From Arthrobacter cavernae (lineage in GTDB: Bacteria; Actinomycetota; Actinomycetes; Actinomycetales; Micrococcaceae), in contig NZ_JAFNLL010000043.1 of assembly GCF_017368795.1 (NCBI RefSeq), forward strand, positions 1 through 48,451: a DNA stretch of 48,451 bases, in the 5' to 3' direction. The notes beneath the pieces are model-generated. The model was not told the origin of the DNA and did not search any database. It was given only the letters and a program-made list of their open reading frames with translations. Shown here piece after piece: positions 44,536 to 48,451 of the stretch. Made by a program: the position numbers and the translations under genes. Every line of letters begins with the position of its first letter. Position 1 is the stretch's first letter.

Positions 44536-46056
44536 GTGGTCAAGACTACTGACATCACCCTGGCCGTTATCGCCAAGGACCTCAAGAAGTCCCCCAGTGA
44601 CGCGCTCGTCATCGGAGTGGCGCAAGGTGCGGACGGGCCCGTGCTGTTGGCGAACCCGTTGAGCGCCAAGGCAGCGGAGACACTGGCCGGTTCCCTGGAG
44701 ATTCTGGGCGTGACGGGCGCCGCCGACCAGGCCCACCGCCTGCCGGGCCTGCCCGAAACCGGTGCCGGTGTCCTGGTCCTGGCCGGCGTCGGCAAACTGG
44801 AGGACGGTGCCCTGGCCGAAGAAGCCCTGCGCCGCGCCGCCGGATCCGCCATCCGCCAGCTCGCCGGGCTCGCCACTGTCACGCTTGCCTTCCCGACGGC
44901 GGCCCTCGCCGACGTCGCGGCGGTCGCCGAAGGCGCCACCCTGGGTGCCTATTCCTACACGGAGCACCGCTCCAGCAAGGATGGCTTGAAGGACCCCGTC
45001 GCGAAGGCCGTCATCTATACGGACGTCACCGCCAAGGACGCCCAGCCTGTCATCGACCGTGCCCGGCTGCTCGGCCGTGCCGTCAATGCGACCCGCACCC
45101 TGGTCAACCAACCGCCGAGCCACCTCTACCCCGAGTCGTTCGCGGAGTCTGCCAAGGAACTCGCCAAGGGCCTGCCCGTCAAGATCACGGTGTGGGACGA
45201 AAAGCGCCTTGAAAAGGAAGGCTTCGGCGGCATCCTGGGCGTCGGAAAGGGTTCAACCCGCCAGCCGCGCCTGGTCAAGGTGGAGTACGCGCCGGCCAAG
45301 GCCACCAAGAAGATCGCCCTCGTGGGCAAGGGCATCACCTTTGACACGGGTGGAATCTCGATCAAGCCGGCCCTCGGCATGGGTGACATGAAGAGCGACA
45401 TGGCGGGCGCCGCCGTCGTGCTTAACACCGTCCTGGCGGTCGCCGGACTGGGCCTGCCCGTCAAGGTCACCGCCTGGCTCTGCATCGCCGAGAACATGCC
45501 CTCCGGTGCCGCGCAGCGGCCCGCCGACGTCCTCACCGTCTACGGCGGCAAGACCGTGGAGGTGCTCAACACCGACGCCGAAGGCCGGCTGGTCATGGCG
45601 GACGGCCTTGTGGCCGCGAGCCTCGAGCAGCCGGACGCCATCATCGACGTCGCCACGCTGACCGGCGCGCAGCTGATCGCCCTGGGCAACCGCACTGCCG
45701 GCGTCATGGGTTCCGACAGCGTCACTGCCGCCTTGAAGTCGGCAGCCGACCGCGCGGGCGAGCTGGTCTGGCCCATGCCGCTCCCGGAAGAACTGCGCGC
45801 CAGCCTGGATTCCCAGGTGGCGGACCTGGCCAACATCGGCGAAAAACATGGCGGCATGATGACCGCCGCAGTCTTCCTGCGCGAGTTCGTCGGCAAGGAC
45901 GCTGCAGGCAAGCAGATCCCGTGGGCGCACGTGGACATCGCCGGCCCCTCGTTCAACAACGGCAGCCCCTACGGCTACACGCCCAAGCAGGGAACGGGCT
46001 GCACCGTCCGCACGCTGCTTGCCTATCTGGAGGACGTCCTGGCGGTTTCCGCCTAG
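44536..46056 (+). CDS. pepA: Leucyl aminopeptidase (M17)
   Basis: A 506-aa cytosolic hexameric aminopeptidase with two metal ions that removes N-terminal residues from peptides. The metal/active-site segments are visible as GKGITFDTGGISIKP, MGDMKSDMAGAA and NTDAEGRLVMADGL, plus SLEQPDAIIDVATLTGAQ. An N-terminal macro-like domain occupies the first 170 residues. The start is GTG at 44536 with GAGGA 9 bases upstream; the following VKTTDITLAVIAKDL fits the family start. A GC-rich hairpin follows the stop. Confidence 0.95.
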   Translation: MVKTTDITLAVIAKDLKKSPSDALVIGVAQGADGPVLLANPLSAKAAETLAGSLEILGVTGAADQAHRLPGLPETGAGVLVLAGVGKLEDGALAEEALRRAAGSAIRQLAGLATVTLAFPTAALADVAAVAEGATLGAYSYTEHRSSKDGLKDPVAKAVIYTDVTAKDAQPVIDRARLLGRAVNATRTLVNQPPSHLYPESFAESAKELAKGLPVKITVWDEKRLEKEGFGGILGVGKGSTRQPRLVKVEYAPAKATKKIALVGKGITFDTGGISIKPALGMGDMKSDMAGAAVVLNTVLAVAGLGLPVKVTAWLCIAENMPSGAAQRPADVLTVYGGKTVEVLNTDAEGRLVMADGLVAASLEQPDAIIDVATLTGAQLIALGNRTAGVMGSDSVTAALKSAADRAGELVWPMPLPEELRASLDSQVADLANIGEKHGGMMTAAVFLREFVGKDAAGKQIPWAHVDIAGPSFNNGSPYGYTPKQGTGCTVRTLLAYLEDVLAVSA

Positions 46057-46080
46057 ATCCCGACCCCCTTCCTGGGCGTG

Positions 46081-46114
46081 CGCAGGGGCTGCGGACAGCT
46101 CCGCGGCCCCTGCG
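46081..46114 (+). terminator. Hairpin downstream of pepA
   Basis: CGCAGGGGC (46081-46089) pairs with GCCCCTGCG (46106-46114), with GCGG/CCGC pairing inside. It lies 24 bases after the pepA stop and lacks a T-tract. A second small hairpin (GTGGTTC/GAACCAC, 46217-46238) lies further on, before a possible lpdA -10 CATAAT at about 46271-46276. Confidence 0.65.
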
Positions 46115-46349
46115 GCACCCGCGAAACGGCGGGCATTGTGGCTGCCGTGTCACAACTCAACGTGAGTCTGGACACAAGCGCCCCACAAACGCCTGCGGAG
46201 GGTGGAGCATGGGTAGGTGGTTCGCTAAGGTGAACCACGGTAGTCACAAATGCAAGAGAACTTTCGTGCTGGCATAATCACGGCAGAACAAGTTCCAAGA
46301 CCAGATGACGCGTTGTCGCGTGTCATCATTCACGCGAGGGAGCGTTTAA

Positions 46350-47732
46350 GTGGCCGATCAGGCAACTGCGCAAGAATTCGACATCCTGGTACTCGGTGGC
46401 GGCAGCGGCGGCTACGCCACGGCCCTGCGGGCCGTACAGCTTGGTTTCACCGTTGGCCTTATCGAAAAGGCGAAGCTCGGAGGCACCTGCCTCCACAACG
46501 GCTGCATCCCCACCAAGGCACTGCTGCACTCGGCCGAACTCGCCGACCACGCACGCGATTCCGGCAAGTACGGCGTGAATGTCACGTTCGACGGCATCGA
46601 CATGTCCGCCGTCAACGCGTACAAGGACGGCATCGTTGCCGGCAAGTACAAGGGCCTGCAGGGACTCATCAAGTCCAAGGGCATCACCGTCATCGAAGGT
46701 GAGGGCAAGCTGCAGGGCAACAACACCATTGTTGTGAACGGCACCGCCTACACCGGCAAGAACATCGTGCTGGCCACGGGCTCCTACTCGCGCTCGCTGC
46801 CCGGCCTGGAAATCGGCGGCAAGGTCATCACCTCCGACGAAGCCCTGGTGATGGACTACATCCCCAAGAGCGCCATCGTGCTCGGCGGCGGCGTCATCGG
46901 CGTCGAGTTCGCTTCCGTCTGGAAGTCCTTCGGAGTGGACGTCACCATCATTGAAGGCCTGCCCTCCCTCGTCCCGAACGAGGACGCCTCCATCGTGAAG
47001 AACCTGGAGCGCGCCTTCAAGAAGCGCGGCATCAAGTTCAGCACGGGCATCTTCTTCCAGGGCGTTGAGCAGGACGAGAACGGCGTCAAGGTCACCCTCG
47101 TTGACGGCAAGACCTTCGAAGCAGAGCTGCTCCTGGTCGCCGTCGGCCGTGGCCCCGTCACCGCGAACCTCGGCTACGAAGAAGCCGGCATCACGCTGGA
47201 CCGTGGCTTCGTCATCACCAACGAGCGACTGCACACCGGCGTAGGCAACATCTACGCCGTGGGCGACATCGTCCCGGGCGTTCAGCTGGCCCACCGCGGC
47301 TACCAGCAGGGCATCTTCGTCGCCGAAGAAATCGCCGGCCTGAACCCCACCATCGTTGAAGACGTGAACATCCCCAAGGTCACGTTCTGCGAGCCCGAAA
47401 TCGCCACCGTCGGCTACACCGAAAAGGGCGCCAAGGAAAAGTTCGGTGACGACCAGGTGGAGACCCAGGAATACAACCTGGCCGGCAACGGCAAGAGCTC
47501 CATCCTCGGCACCGGCGGCATCGTCAAGGTTGTCCGCCAGAAGGACGGCCCCGTCGTCGGCATCCACATGATCGGCTCCCGCATGGGCGAGCAGATCGGC
47601 GAAGCGCAGCTGATCGTGAACTGGGAAGCATACCCGGAGGACGTCGCACAGCTGGTTCACGCCCACCCGACGCAGAACGAAACCCTGGGCGAAGCCCACC
47701 TTGCCCTCGCGGGCAAGCCGCTTCACGGCTAA
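46350..47732 (+). CDS. lpdA: Dihydrolipoyl dehydrogenase (E3)
   Basis: A 460-aa FAD enzyme that reoxidises dihydrolipoamide in 2-oxoacid dehydrogenase complexes, reducing NAD+. The FAD motif is [18 protein letters not shown], the redox-active disulfide is Cys47/Cys52 ([13 protein letters not shown]), the NAD motif is [20 protein letters not shown], and the C-terminal His-Glu base is in [14 protein letters not shown]. The start is GTG at 46350 with GAGGGAG 7 bases upstream. The E2 gene follows after a strong hairpin. About 290 bases upstream hold no gene. Confidence 0.97.
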   Translation: MADQATAQEFDILVLGGGSGGYATALRAVQLGFTVGLIEKAKLGGTCLHNGCIPTKALLHSAELADHARDSGKYGVNVTFDGIDMSAVNAYKDGIVAGKYKGLQGLIKSKGITVIEGEGKLQGNNTIVVNGTAYTGKNIVLATGSYSRSLPGLEIGGKVITSDEALVMDYIPKSAIVLGGGVIGVEFASVWKSFGVDVTIIEGLPSLVPNEDASIVKNLERAFKKRGIKFSTGIFFQGVEQDENGVKVTLVDGKTFEAELLLVAVGRGPVTANLGYEEAGITLDRGFVITNERLHTGVGNIYAVGDIVPGVQLAHRGYQQGIFVAEEIAGLNPTIVEDVNIPKVTFCEPEIATVGYTEKGAKEKFGDDQVETQEYNLAGNGKSSILGTGGIVKVVRQKDGPVVGIHMIGSRMGEQIGEAQLIVNWEAYPEDVAQLVHAHPTQNETLGEAHLALAGKPLHG

Positions 47733-47748
47733 GACTTCACCCAAGCCA

Positions 47749-47790
47749 CGGTCCGGTGCGTCCGGCCCACCTGCCGGACGCACCGGACCG
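47749..47790 (+). terminator. Strong hairpin between lpdA and sucB
   Basis: A 17-bp perfect stem (47749-47765 with 47774-47790) encloses CCCACCTG. It starts 17 bases after the lpdA stop and has no T-run. It may end part of the lpdA transcript or stabilise its 3' end, so lpdA and sucB may be made in unequal amounts. Confidence 0.72.
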
Positions 47791-47835
47791 AACCAAGAAT
47801 TCATCCACAAGATCAATAAGGAGAACGGGGACGAC

Positions 47836-48451
47836 ATGTCTGAATCCGTTAACTTGCCCGCCCTCGGTGAGAGTGTCACCGAAGGAACCGTCACCCGCTG
47901 GCTCAAGCAGGTTGGTGACCGGGTAGAGATCGACGAGCCGCTGCTCGAGGTTTCCACCGACAAAGTAGACACCGAAATCCCCTCTCCGATCGCCGGCATC
48001 ATCGAGGAAATTCTCGTCGCTGAGGACGAGACCGCCGAAGTGGGCGCACCCCTGGTGCGCATCGGCGACGGCTCCGGCTCTGCTGCTCCCGCTGCCGAGG
48101 CCGCACCCGCTGAAGCTGCACCCGCCGCCCCCGCCGCGGAGGAAGCCCCGGCCGCCGAGGCAGCTGCCATTCCGGCCGCCACTGCCCCCGCAGGCGAAGG
48201 CCACGAAGTGACCCTCCCGGCCCTGGGCGAAAGCGTCACCGAGGGAACCGTCACCCGCTGGCTCAAGGCCGTCGGCGACACCGTTGAGATCGACGAGCCG
48301 CTGCTCGAGGTTTCCACCGACAAGGTCGACACCGAAATCCCGTCCCCGGTTGCAGGCACCCTGCAGGAAATCCGCGTGAACGAGGACGAGACGGCTGAGG
48401 TCGGCTCCGTTCTGGCCGTCATCGGCTCCGGCGCAGCTGCTGCTCCGGCGG
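47836..48451 (+). CDS. sucB: Dihydrolipoamide acyltransferase E2 (2-oxoglutarate dehydrogenase type), 3' end outside window
   Basis: The first 205 codons of an E2 subunit. There are two lipoyl domains: residues 1 to about 77 with lipoyl Lys43 (STDKVDTE), and about 124-200 with Lys163 in the same motif. They are joined by an Ala/Pro/Glu-rich swinging linker. The start [19 protein letters not shown] is typical of the actinobacterial E2 (SucB/DlaT), which serves pyruvate and/or 2-oxoglutarate dehydrogenase. The peripheral-subunit-binding and catalytic domains must lie beyond 48451. AAGGAG is 11 bases before the ATG and GGGGA is closer. The two lipoyl domains are nearly identical at DNA level. 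Confidence 0.93.
   Translation, partial: MSESVNLPALGESVTEGTVTRWLKQVGDRVEIDEPLLEVSTDKVDTEIPSPIAGIIEEILVAEDETAEVGAPLVRIGDGSGSAAPAAEAAPAEAAPAAPAAEEAPAAEAAAIPAATAPAGEGHEVTLPALGESVTEGTVTRWLKAVGDTVEIDEPLLEVSTDKVDTEIPSPVAGTLQEIRVNEDETAEVGSVLAVIGSGAAAAPA

Overview
The window is chromosomal DNA from a high-GC actinobacterium, most likely Arthrobacter or a close relative in the Micrococcaceae. The evidence is the strong third-position G/C bias, the gene content (SepH, DUF3093, DUF3159, DUF3710, DUF4192, DUF4193, DUF5998 and DUF7455 proteins, a fused CydDC, and an actinobacterial E2 with two lipoyl domains), and a gene order that, as I recall it, parallels the dxs to sigA part of the mycobacterial chromosome. 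I see no phage, insertion sequence, CRISPR array, tRNA or rRNA.

Layout. 1-2.1 kb: nucleoside hydrolase and aldo/keto reductase (minus). 2.2-5.5 kb: dxs (TTG start) followed by three small genes, two of them joined by 4-base overlaps. 5.6-8.5 kb: aconitase with a candidate iron box upstream. 8.7-13.5 kb: an RNA methyltransferase and a KimA/APC-type transporter (minus), divergent from two TrkA-type regulatory subunits (plus), which together look like a potassium-uptake module. 13.6-18.7 kb: DUF3159, OB-fold, DUF3710, dut, DUF3093, DUF4193 and the cell-division gene sepH. 18.7-20.7 kb: a 38-codon thymidine kinase remnant, a phosphodiesterase and a DUF5998 gene. 20.9-26.1 kb: an acetyltransferase/acyl-CoA synthetase fusion divergent from parC. 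26.2-28.3 kb: VOC, DinB-like and tandem-GNAT genes. 28.3-34.5 kb: cytochrome bd oxidase operon cydA-cydB-cydDC. 34.8-36.2 kb: a BlaI-type repressor and an M56 membrane metallopeptidase, divergent from cyd. 36.2-40.3 kb: parE, a DUF7455 zinc-ribbon gene and the principal sigma factor. 40.5-44.2 kb: DUF4192, an MFS transporter and a PAC2 protein. 44.5-48.45 kb: pepA, lpdA and the 5' part of sucB, which is cut by the window end.

The most interesting signal is in the cydA/blaI intergenic region. It holds three dyads of the form TTCTAC-N5-GTAGAA. One lies in the spacer of a reasonable cydA promoter, one just downstream of its -10 box, and one in front of the repressor gene. From this I infer that a BlaI/M56 pair, without any beta-lactam sensor domain or beta-lactamase gene here, controls the bd oxidase. 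Other observations are the truncated tdk, seven genes with a TAnnnT box 6-8 bases before the start codon (probable leaderless mRNAs), the aconitase iron box, and in-frame 15-bp tandem repeats in two genes.
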